This document shows, piece by piece, positions 45,891-53,714 of a stretch of 64,000 bases of DNA; the first letter of the stretch is position 1; each line of letters opens with the position of its first letter. The stretch is from contig JABHWU010000044.1 in NCBI GenBank assembly GCA_018657625.1, positions 106,198 to 170,197 on the forward strand, written 5' to 3'. The translations under genes and the position numbers were made by a program. The stretch is from Deltaproteobacteria bacterium (GTDB lineage: Bacteria; SAR324; XYD2-FULL-50-16). A model generated the notes under the pieces. It worked only from the letters and a program-made list of their open reading frames with translations. It was not told the origin of the DNA and did not search any database.

Positions 45891-47645
45891 ATGAACATTC
45901 ATAGAGGAATTGGAGTATCAGACGGCATTGTTTTTGGAAAAGCATTAACAATTTACTCTGCTTTCCTAAACTATCCTAGAATTCAATTTCAAGATGAGAA
46001 ACGGATCGCTGTGGAGATTGAACGAATACAGAAAGCCAAAACAAGCACCGAACAGGAATTAACAGATATCATCGTAGATCCGAATGATTTGTTACCTGAA
46101 GAAATCCATTCTGTCTTTTCCGGCTATAAGTTATTCATCAATGATAAACGTTTTATTCCCGTCATTGAAAAAACTATTACTAATCGTAAGATTAATGCTG
46201 AGTGGGCACTAATCAGGGTCTTGGCTGATTTGGAAGTGCAGTTTAGTAAAATTCCGGATCCTTACATTAGATCGCGATTTGACGATATCAGACAATTGGG
46301 AGAACACCTGATGAAAAACTTGCTATTAAAGCCGAGTTTGAATCTTTCTGATTTGGATGAACCCGTCATTTTAGTAAGTCATGATATATCTGCCGCAGAT
46401 ACTTTTAATCTGAATAAAGAAAATATATTGGGAATTGTGACTGAACTGGGTGGTGACACCTCCCACGTCGCGATTCTTGCTCGCGCCATGAATATACCTG
46501 CTGTTCTGGGGGTTCCTAACATTACTCACCAGATCGTGGACGAGGAATCATTGATTCTTGATGGAAACAGTGGTGAAATTATTACCCAACCTGATCAGGA
46601 AATCATTGATGTCAAATTATCGAAACAGGAACGCTTCCGGTTTTATTTATCTGAATTAGAACAGTTAAAAAACGTTAAATGTCAGCTAAAGGACGGTGTC
46701 GATGTTAACCTGGCAGCTAACCTGGATTTTTTGGAAGAATTAAATCAGATTCGGGAATGGAATATTGATTCTATTGGATTAATTCGAACGGAGTTTCTTT
46801 TCTCCTATGAGGATGGATTTCCGGATGAAAATGAGCAATTAAAGATGTATCAGCATATATCAGAAACCATAAATCATAAATCGATTACCATAAGAACCTG
46901 GGATATTGGTGGAGATAAAACTTCCAGTTTTTTCCCGGAGCTGGCCCATGAGGCTAATCCGGCCTTGGGACTTAGAGCGATTAGAATATGTTTGAAGCAT
47001 AAAGATTTTTATCGGACCCAGATCCGGGCAATATTGAGAGCATCGGAAAAAAGTAAAATTAGATTAATGATTCCAATGGTCACACGCCTGGATGAGGTGA
47101 TCACCTCAAAAAAAATATTGGACGAAGAACGTGAAAAACTCAATATTAAAACAGACAATGTAAAATTGGGCTGTATGATTGAAACCCCGGGTTCTGTTTT
47201 TATCATTGATGAATTGTTGGATTTAGTGGACTTTATCAGTATCGGGTCAAACGATTTAATTCAATACGCATTAGCTGTGGATCGAATGAATGAAAACGTA
47301 GCAGGGTTTTACACGCCATTCCATCCTTCAATCTTAAAAATGCTGGAAAAAATAATAGCTTCTGCAAATCGTGTCAATAAAGATGTATCAATTTGCGGTG
47401 AGATTGCTGCAGACCCTATTATGCAGATGTTTTTAATTGGAACCGGGAAAATCACTTTTTCCATGAGTCCTAATCATGTTTTAAGAACAAAAAGAATATT
47501 GAATAAGGTTGATTCAACCACCTGTAAAAAAATTGCTTTTCAGTTTGTTAGTAAACATTCACTGGAAGAGAGCAATATTTTTGTACAAAGACTGAGGGAA
47601 CAATATATGGACGAGATTGAGCTCCGGTCTTCAGAATTAATTTAA
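45891..47645 (+). CDS. ptsI: PTS enzyme I (phosphoenolpyruvate-protein phosphotransferase)
   Basis: The 584-residue protein is full length for enzyme I. It has the phosphohistidine domain with His192 in GGDTSHVAILARAMNIPAVLG, and the PEP-binding barrel with RTEFLF, IRTWDIGGDK, ANPALGLRAIR, GCMIETPGS, SIGSNDLIQYALAVDR and the catalytic Cys in SICGEIAADP. It lacks the GAF domain of the PtsP type. It passes phosphate from PEP to HPr, but neither HPr nor an EII gene is in the window, so a regulatory rather than sugar-uptake role is possible. An unknown gene follows after 9 bp. Confidence 0.93.
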   Translation: MNIHRGIGVSDGIVFGKALTIYSAFLNYPRIQFQDEKRIAVEIERIQKAKTSTEQELTDIIVDPNDLLPEEIHSVFSGYKLFINDKRFIPVIEKTITNRKINAEWALIRVLADLEVQFSKIPDPYIRSRFDDIRQLGEHLMKNLLLKPSLNLSDLDEPVILVSHDISAADTFNLNKENILGIVTELGGDTSHVAILARAMNIPAVLGVPNITHQIVDEESLILDGNSGEIITQPDQEIIDVKLSKQERFRFYLSELEQLKNVKCQLKDGVDVNLAANLDFLEELNQIREWNIDSIGLIRTEFLFSYEDGFPDENEQLKMYQHISETINHKSITIRTWDIGGDKTSSFFPELAHEANPALGLRAIRICLKHKDFYRTQIRAILRASEKSKIRLMIPMVTRLDEVITSKKILDEEREKLNIKTDNVKLGCMIETPGSVFIIDELLDLVDFISIGSNDLIQYALAVDRMNENVAGFYTPFHPSILKMLEKIIASANRVNKDVSICGEIAADPIMQMFLIGTGKITFSMSPNHVLRTKRILNKVDSTTCKKIAFQFVSKHSLEESNIFVQRLREQYMDEIELRSSELI

Positions 47646-47654
47646 TCGCCTTTA

Positions 47655-48341
47655 ATGAATATAATTGAGATGACAGACGAACAGGCCTCCTCTTCTTTTG
47701 AACAGTTTTTTGATCGGATTAGTACTTTCTGTGAAACGAATCCAGTGATTGCAAAAGAGATATTTGAAGGAAAAGAAGAATTTTTTGCAATGACAGGGAA
47801 GGTTAGAGATGATGAGGACGAATTTAACACTAGAATGAACGCATTTTTGCTGTGGTTTATTTTTGATCGTAAACCCCATGAGAGTCTTTATTCCCCTATC
47901 TCAAAATATCAAATTCATTTGGAAAAAACCGGATGGTTTAACGAACTAGAGGTTCTAAATAATCAATTGGTTCACGTTCACTCCCTATTTAAGATTGTAA
48001 AAATAAAAAATGGCATCACCTTTGTCAAAGACTTAATCTCTGGTATTAAATATGAAATCGAAGATGAAAACACCCTGATGGGTATGAGCAAAGATATTTA
48101 TTTTGAAACCAGGTTGTTTACATTTAATGACAAACGTTGCTTCTCCAATTATTTCATTCAACACCCACCAATTGTTAATAAGGGGATTCGAAAACAGCTG
48201 AAACCTGTCAAACGTGAGAAAAAACTCATTAAACCATTTTTATTGAAACTGCATACTTTTAACAACAAATATCATAAATACCGCAGTATTGATATTAAAA
48301 GTATTTACCACTTTGATCAATCAATTCCCGAAGCAAAATAA
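47655..48341 (+). CDS. Unknown protein, 228 residues, coupled to ptsI
   Basis: I do not recognise this family. The soluble protein has an acidic N-terminal half with RDDEDEFNTRMNAFLLWFIFDRKP, a beta-rich centre (HSLFKIVKIKNGITFVKDLISGIKYEIED) and a basic C-terminus ending in KREKKLIKPFLLKL and on. The central part, two hydrophobic strands with a Gly turn, looks like a small barrel. Its start is only 9 bp after the ptsI stop, so the two are co-transcribed and perhaps translationally coupled. It converges with the cytochrome gene, 2 bp away. Confidence 0.6.
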   Translation: MNIIEMTDEQASSSFEQFFDRISTFCETNPVIAKEIFEGKEEFFAMTGKVRDDEDEFNTRMNAFLLWFIFDRKPHESLYSPISKYQIHLEKTGWFNELEVLNNQLVHVHSLFKIVKIKNGITFVKDLISGIKYEIEDENTLMGMSKDIYFETRLFTFNDKRCFSNYFIQHPPIVNKGIRKQLKPVKREKKLIKPFLLKLHTFNNKYHKYRSIDIKSIYHFDQSIPEAK

Positions 48342-48343
48342 AA

Positions 48344-50107
48344 TTATTCATTGCATAGAGGTGTAAGGTTTTTTTGGCTGATTTTAAATTTTTCATAAAT
48401 CTTATCCTCATCTCCGTGGCAATTTAGACAGACTCCAACTTTTTGAATTTCAGCCCGTTCTTTTTGATCGAAACTTCTAGCACCGGGTTGGGTTGCTAAT
48501 CCTGGATTTCTCTGGTTTTTTTCAACCCAACCGACAGGAGTTTTCCACAATGGATTATCCGGAGATGTTGACCATCTGGTGGTTACTCCTATGGCCAAAT
48601 CACTTTGATGACAACTTTTACAGTTTCTACCTTTTTTCATGGTCGTATGCGCAGAAGTAGAAGAAAAATATTGTACAGTAAATGGTTTTGAATTGGGGTG
48701 TTTTTGAATGATCGCATTCATCCCGGGAATAAATGTGGTTATTTTGTTGTTACCGGTAACGCCGAGTGTGGGTAATTCTGCCCGGGTTTCCCACCTTTTT
48801 TCTATCCAACGTCCGACTGTTTTTTTGCGTTCAATATGATCATATTGTTTTTGATTAGGATCAAAGGAGATATGACAACCATAACATTGCGGGGCCCAGG
48901 CGGTATGGCAACTATCACAGCTAAGCCGTTCATGGCCCTTCTGTTCATGATAGATTTCATTTTTTATTTTAGGAATATCTAGTCTTTCCTCACTGAGTTT
49001 TGAAACCATACTGAGTCGATTTTTATCTCTGGTGATATGTAGCAATGGTGATTTGGCTTTATGTGTGACAGGTATCTTTATGGTTGTTGGTGGAGGAATT
49101 CTTCTTTGGTATAATGAAAGGTAAACAACTTCCCGGCGTGAAAATGTGGCCAATGATTTTTCGTCAAGGCAATTTAACAGGTCTTCTGTCTGGCATTGAT
49201 CCTGATATTGATACTTATGACAATCTTCGCACATAATATCTAACTGTTCTTGTTGCCGTTTATGGCGAACTCCCATACCCATAACATCATTGACAGTATG
49301 GCAATCGATACATAACATTCCTGCCTGACTGTGGATATCAGGGGATTGTTTTTCAACCAGGCGATTATCAGGCAGATAACCAAAATCCTTTCTTCTTTTA
49401 GGGTCAATTGCATCTTTTTCTGCCAAACCTAAATAGTTTAAGGAAATTCTACCGGATCGGCTGTGACAACCAAAACAACGATCATTCTCTATTTTCAGGC
49501 TTAGTGTAGGATGGGCTGGTCCATAAACAATAGTTAATTTTTCTGTTTCTTCGACTAACGCACCTTTTTTCAGTTTTCGATATGATTTGAGATGACACCC
49601 GGAACATCCACCACCCCTGTCTTTTAATGTTTGTTTATGGCTTTTGCGATCTGTTCCCAGGTGGCAGGAAACGCAGAGTTTTCGAAGATAAGAATCTGCA
49701 CCTTCCTTTCCCAATCTTTCTGCAAGTGGCTTATCAACGGGAGGGTGTGGCAGATCATTAAATATTTTCCGGGTTACCGAGAGCATACCATCGACGGTAT
49801 ACATTAAAGAGTTTTTAACGATTGGAATAAGCTCTTCATGGCACCCTGCCTGTCCACATGCTTTTTCAACAGTCGCCATTCTGCCGGGATAAGCTTCCAT
49901 ATTTAAATGTGCTTCATCCAGATCTGTTGTTTCAGGATTTCCGCCATGGCACCCGTCGCAACTGACGATATCTGGTGAATGAAATACAGATTGTCGTTGC
50001 TCTTCCTGGTGGCACTGGGTGCATTGTTCAGCTAAACCGGTAGCGGACAGCATCCTGAGTAATGATAATAGGATGATAAATATTCTGAGTGATCTTGACA
50101 TTGGCAT
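48344..50107 (-). CDS. Periplasmic multiheme cytochrome c with 12 heme sites
   Basis: The 587-residue protein has an N-terminal signal peptide (LRIFIILLSLLRMLSATGLA). I count eleven CxxCH motifs: CTQCH, CDGCH, CVSCH, CSGCH, CFGCH, CIDCH, CEDCH, CDSCH, CYGCH, CKSCH and CLNCH. There is also one CxxxxCH site, CGQAGCH, for twelve potential c-type hemes. Such proteins shuttle electrons in the periplasm in anaerobic respiration. No partner reductase or maturation gene lies alongside, so donor and acceptor are unknown. It is transcribed alone. Confidence 0.9.
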   Translation of the reverse strand: MPMSRSLRIFIILLSLLRMLSATGLAEQCTQCHQEEQRQSVFHSPDIVSCDGCHGGNPETTDLDEAHLNMEAYPGRMATVEKACGQAGCHEELIPIVKNSLMYTVDGMLSVTRKIFNDLPHPPVDKPLAERLGKEGADSYLRKLCVSCHLGTDRKSHKQTLKDRGGGCSGCHLKSYRKLKKGALVEETEKLTIVYGPAHPTLSLKIENDRCFGCHSRSGRISLNYLGLAEKDAIDPKRRKDFGYLPDNRLVEKQSPDIHSQAGMLCIDCHTVNDVMGMGVRHKRQQEQLDIMCEDCHKYQYQDQCQTEDLLNCLDEKSLATFSRREVVYLSLYQRRIPPPTTIKIPVTHKAKSPLLHITRDKNRLSMVSKLSEERLDIPKIKNEIYHEQKGHERLSCDSCHTAWAPQCYGCHISFDPNQKQYDHIERKKTVGRWIEKRWETRAELPTLGVTGNNKITTFIPGMNAIIQKHPNSKPFTVQYFSSTSAHTTMKKGRNCKSCHQSDLAIGVTTRWSTSPDNPLWKTPVGWVEKNQRNPGLATQPGARSFDQKERAEIQKVGVCLNCHGDEDKIYEKFKISQKNLTPLCNE

Positions 50108-50440
50108 AGTTGATGGGTGGTCTTGGTTACTTTTCTAAATTATTGTACCGATAACATTTTGCAGCTTTTCTCGCAATCAGTATTGCCCTTGATGCTTATT
50201 TACAATATATTAAAAATTATTCAGTTTGAAGTTTGGATATTAGAAATTGAAAAAATGAAGGAACATATATTTACAGGCTGTGTTGTAGTTATATTATAGG
50301 GTAGGCAGTTTTTTTTGCCCACACGGAAAAAACGCTGGATCAAGCATCTAGCGGATCCGACATTGGTTTGTTGACACAACACTTGGTATACAATCAAATT
50401 AAACTAATTTCTTATTAATTTTTAAATATAAAAAGGTAAC
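50108..50440. other. Divergent intergenic region with an imperfect hairpin
   Basis: The region separates the cytochrome gene and the CoA-binding gene and should carry promoters for both. GGGTAGGCA near 50300 and TGCCCACAC near 50318 flank a T-run and could form an imperfect hairpin. A 60-codon ORF at 50117-50299 has no ribosome site and no family resemblance. Confidence 0.35.
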
Positions 50441-50848
50441 ATGTTAAGCGCACAGGAAGCAGTGGAATTCATAAATCAAAACAAAAAAGTGGCAATTGTC
50501 GGATTATCACCTAAGGAGGATCGCCCCAGTTTTATGGTTGGAAACTTTATGAAAAATCAGGGTTTTGAAATAACTTCGGTTAATCCCGGACCTTTTGAGG
50601 AGATACTTGGGCTGAAAAACCATCGCTCTCTGGCAGAACTTAATGCCGGAGACGTAGACTGGATTGATCTGTTTGTAAATCCTACGCGTCTTATGGGTCT
50701 GTTGGATGATATCCTTCGCCTGAAACCAAAATTGGTTTGGTGTCAACTAAGTGTTGTCAATGAAGAATTTAATACTGAGTTAGATAAGGCTGGAATTCCT
50801 TATATAGCAAATGCCTGTCCAAAGATAGAATTAGGAGGCCATACTTGA
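50441..50848 (+). CDS. CoA-binding protein (YccU-like)
   Basis: The 135-residue Rossmann-like protein has KKVAIVGLSPKEDRPSFMVG near residue 15, the loop that binds the CoA diphosphate, then VNPGPFEEILG, WIDLFVNP and a C-terminal PYIANACPKIE. This is the CoA_binding_2 (YccU) family, homologous to the nucleotide domain of succinyl-CoA synthetase. The precise cellular role is not known. An AAAAAGG site precedes the ATG. Its TGA stop overlaps the ATG of the following gene by one base (TGATG), so the two are translationally coupled. Confidence 0.85.
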   Translation: MLSAQEAVEFINQNKKVAIVGLSPKEDRPSFMVGNFMKNQGFEITSVNPGPFEEILGLKNHRSLAELNAGDVDWIDLFVNPTRLMGLLDDILRLKPKLVWCQLSVVNEEFNTELDKAGIPYIANACPKIELGGHT

Positions 50849-51441
50849 TGAGCACTATTGATTTATCAAAAGATCCCTTGATGATTGATTTAAGAAAATC
50901 CATTGATTATATGGATATATCATTTATCAATTTATTAACAGAACGGATGCGGGTTGCCAGTAAAACAATATTTCAAAAAAATAAACAACAGCTTAATTTA
51001 ATTCGTAGTGATGCCCGCATGAAAGATATGCGGGAACTCATTGAGATGTCAGTAGAGTTAAAGTTGGAGTCCTCTTTTTTTCAAAAAATACTGGAGTTAG
51101 TGTTTGTCGATGCTCTGGTACAGTATAATCAAGGCGAAGACGATTCCGCCATGGATTTAATCTGTCAGGAGTTGGATCTCGATCAATTGCGATTGACCTT
51201 ACTGAATTTAGATAAATCCCTTTGTCTGGTTTTGGCGGAAAGGTTTAAAATTGTTAAACGGATTGGTAAATATAAGCATCGTTTAGGTATTCCCCCATTG
51301 GATAAAGTACGTTGGAAACAAGTGTTGGACCATAAAGTTATCATTGCCAAATCAGTCGGTGTTAATCCCAGTCTGATCACTGATATTTTCAATGCTATTC
51401 ATGAAGTGGCGCTCAGTATTGAAGATCAAATGATGGATTAA
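50848..51441 (+). CDS. Tandem AroQ-fold (chorismate mutase-like) protein
   Basis: From the ATG at 50848 the product has 197 residues in two similar helical halves. The second (about 110-195) matches chorismate mutase AroQ: LRLTLLNLDKSLCLVLAERFKIVKRIGKYK retains the Arg, Arg and Lys that bind prephenate, and PLDKVRW keeps Asp and Arg, with Trp in place of the next Glu. The first half (LRKSIDYMDISFINLLTERMRVA) has the same pattern with fewer conserved residues. It may make prephenate or be regulatory. AGGAGG precedes the ATG; the gene overlaps the CoA-binding gene by one base. Confidence 0.75.
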   Translation: MSTIDLSKDPLMIDLRKSIDYMDISFINLLTERMRVASKTIFQKNKQQLNLIRSDARMKDMRELIEMSVELKLESSFFQKILELVFVDALVQYNQGEDDSAMDLICQELDLDQLRLTLLNLDKSLCLVLAERFKIVKRIGKYKHRLGIPPLDKVRWKQVLDHKVIIAKSVGVNPSLITDIFNAIHEVALSIEDQMMD

Positions 51442-51484
51442 TTAAAGTTTAGTATATCAACGAACTTAAATTTATAATTGCACT

Positions 51485-51685
51485 CCCTAATTTCCGTGTC
51501 ATGAGCAACCACCTTGGATATTAAACATTTTCCTTCGAAATAATAAAAGATAAAAATATCCAGGAAATTTGGGGACATGTATATTTTATGATGTTCGCTT
51601 CAACTTCCTAATACCAGACCGATACGTGTGCCCTAATTTCCGGGTTATGAGCAACCAACTTGGATATTAAACATTTTCCTTCGAA
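51485..51685 (+). repeat. Direct repeat of about 55 bp, two copies
   Basis: A segment beginning CCCTAATTTCCG and running through GAGCAACC and TTGGATATTAAACATTTTCC occurs at 51485-51539 and again at 51631-51685 with only a few mismatches. The copies start 146 bp apart and fill most of the space between the chorismate mutase-like gene and the SUI1 gene. The second copy ends 28 bp before the SUI1 start. I do not know this repeat. Confidence 0.75.
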
Positions 51686-51712
51686 CACTTTAATAATTAA
51701 TAAATAAAAACT

Positions 51713-52069
51713 ATGAAAAATAATAATCAGGGAGTTGTTTATTCAACTGATCAGGGGCGAACCTGTCCGGATTGTGGTATGGCTATTGATCAATGTATTT
51801 GCAAAAATAAAGATGAAACTCCTGAAACAGATGGAATTGTTCGGATTGGTAGGGAAACCAAAGGCAGGAAAGGAAAGGGGGTCACTATCGTCAGTGGCAT
51901 TCCACTAAAACCCACTGAGTTAAAAAAATTGGCTAAAAAATTAAAACAAAAATGCAGTTCCGGGGGCAGCATTAAGAACAATATTATCGAAATTCAGGGA
52001 GATTTCAGAGATCTGCTTTTCGATGAACTGACAAAACTAAAGTATACAGTAAAAAAGGTGGGAGGATAA
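51713..52069 (+). CDS. SUI1/eIF1-like translation factor (YciH family)
   Basis: The 118-residue protein has the SUI1 fold motifs: RIGRETKGRKGKGVTIVSG, LKKLAKKLKQKCSSGGSIK and IIEIQGDFRD, then LKYTVKKVGG at the end. A short N-terminal extension carries CPDCGMAIDQCICK, a Zn-ribbon-like cysteine cluster common in bacterial and archaeal members. E. coli YciH influences start-codon selection in vitro. The gene stands alone between the direct repeats and tRNA-Ala. Confidence 0.9.
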   Translation: MKNNNQGVVYSTDQGRTCPDCGMAIDQCICKNKDETPETDGIVRIGRETKGRKGKGVTIVSGIPLKPTELKKLAKKLKQKCSSGGSIKNNIIEIQGDFRDLLFDELTKLKYTVKKVGG

Positions 52070-52127
52070 CTCAATTTGATTGACAAAAATTTCTTCCATT
52101 GTTAACTAATTAATTCACATCACGTAT

Positions 52128-52204
52128 GGGGGTTTAGCTCACTTGGCTAGAGCGCGACGCTGGCAGCGTCGAGGTAAAGGGTTCGACTCCCTTAACCTCC
52201 ACCA
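52128..52204 (+). tRNA. tRNA-Ala (anticodon GGC)
   Basis: The 77-base gene folds as a cloverleaf. The acceptor GGGGGTT pairs with AACCTCC, with one G-U. The D stem is GCTC/GAGC. The anticodon stem CGACG/CGTCG encloses the loop CTGGCAG, giving anticodon GGC at 52162-... 52164. The T arm AAGGG-TTCGACT-CCCTT follows, with A as discriminator and an encoded CCA end. It reads alanine GCC and GCT codons. Its 3' end borders the accessory region with the IS91 remnant. Confidence 0.95.
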
Positions 52205-52399
52205 ACCAACTACCAAATCAAGCATATCAGTTTGTGCATCCGCCCCGTAGCCCTTTAAAATTAAGTGCCCTATATTTTTGATCAAAATTTCTTCAATTTT
52301 TCCTACTTCCCGATATTTACTCCTATTTCATTTTAATACGTTACAGTTAGTCCGATTTAGGACAACTTTTAGGATAAGATTTTTTCGTGAGTGGCGTTT

Positions 52400-53187
52400 T
52401 AGATATGCGCGAATTTTTTATTGTTTACATCGGATTAGAATATTTTATGAGGAGAGTTACGACTCAGTGTTTTAGAAAAAATACGGATATCACCGACCTG
52501 TCATCGGGGAAGTCGTTCGAAACTATTTAAAGTGTGGTGATCTTAAAGAAGGTTTTGCCAGAATAAAATGCCCCAGTTGTCAGCATGAGCTTCTATTGGC
52601 GTTTTCTTGTAAAGGAAGGTGGCTATGTCCCTCATGTCAGCAGAAAAGAGTTCTTTTTTTTAGAGAACACCTGGAGAATAACGTATTGTATCCAGTTCCT
52701 CATTGTCAGTAAGTGTTTAGTTTGCCTATCATGCTTAGGGTTTACTTTAGTATGATCGCTCCTTACTGTCGAAGCTTTTCCTTTGCGCCTGGTGTAGTTT
52801 GCTTCTGTTTTTTTAGAAAGTCTATAAACCTTGAGTCGGGAGTTCCTGAAGCGGCTTTGATTGTTCATACTTTTGGTAACTATGCATGACTTTGAGGTAT
52901 TGGACGTTTCGGGTTATAAGCAGAAAAAGGTTCCTTCCTCCAAATGGCGTGAACTCATTAAAAAAATCTATGAGGTAGATCCGTTGGCATGTCCTTGTTG
53001 TCAGTCAGAAATGCGAATAATATCGTTTATTGATGAGTATCTGATTGTCAAAAAGATTCTTGAACACTTAGATCTATGGAGAGAGAAACAGCCCCGAGCC
53101 CCTCCTGAAAAAGTGGTAGAGATTACTGAATTGACTTACGAGACTATTGATGATGGCTGGTATCAGTCAGAAAATACTTTTGTTTGA
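52400..53187 (+). pseudogene. Decayed IS91-family transposase
   Basis: A frame open around 52400-52712 encodes HRPVIGEVVRNYLKCGDLKE, then the zinc-ribbon CPSCQ...CKGRWLCPSCQQKR typical of the N-terminus of IS91/IS801 transposases. In-frame stops occur at 52473-52475 and 52710-52712. After the second stop VFSLPIMLRVYF continues the family pattern with frameshifts. The last part (52861-53187) is in a different frame and encodes the conserved C-terminus, WRELIKKIYEVDPLACPCC...FIDEYLIVKKILEHLDLW. The central catalytic region with the HPHLH motif and Tyr nucleophile is missing, so the gene is inactive. Confidence 0.85.
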
Positions 53188-53714
53188 TCATGAATTGTAC
53201 CTGTCCATGAACACATCTGGTCCTTCTCACCTAAAACCACTAATGCCCACTTTTTATTCAATAGACTGATTTTAAAGGTATTTAATTATTTCTAAACAAG
53301 AAAACAGGATTTCTAACCTGAATCTTTAAAAACTCTACTGAATATCTTTCGACGACTAGTTCATCTCCTCGAAAATCACCGTGATTAATCTATATAAGCG
53401 TGACATTTTTTCATCTTTTACTCCGATATTGCTAAGTAGTTTTTGTTTTACAAGAACAACATTCTAACTTCGAAAAAGGAAATTCTTATCATTTTATCAT
53501 TTTCTTATCATTGGATATTCTTATCATTTATCATTTATTTTCCATTTTCCTGACGACCTGTTTTTAACAAAAATTGGATTTCACTATATCTTTTTTTCGT
53601 TGGATTTTTTGTCTAAGATCTGTAGAATAATTTAAACCCAAATTGAAGGAAAAAATATATGGTATTTTAATTATTTTGGATTCATAAACAATTAGATAAA
53701 ATAAGGGGGATAAA
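53188..53714. other. Gene-free stretch with a TTATCATT tandem repeat
   Basis: The 527 bp between the IS91 remnant and the RCC1 gene hold no ORF with coding character. At about 53485-53537 the octamer TTATCATT recurs several times in imperfect tandem. The last 15 bases contain an AGGGGG ribosome site for the RCC1 gene. Confidence 0.55.

Noticed and set aside
50117..50299. 60-codon ORF between the cytochrome and CoA-binding genes
   Set aside because: No ribosome site, hydrophobic low-complexity product and no family resemblance.
52632..52868. 78-codon minus-strand ORF
   Set aside because: Antisense to the decayed IS91 transposase, with no motif.
53485..53537. Possible CRISPR-like array of TTATCATT units
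   Set aside because: The units are eight bases long and almost contiguous without unique spacers, so this is a simple tandem repeat.
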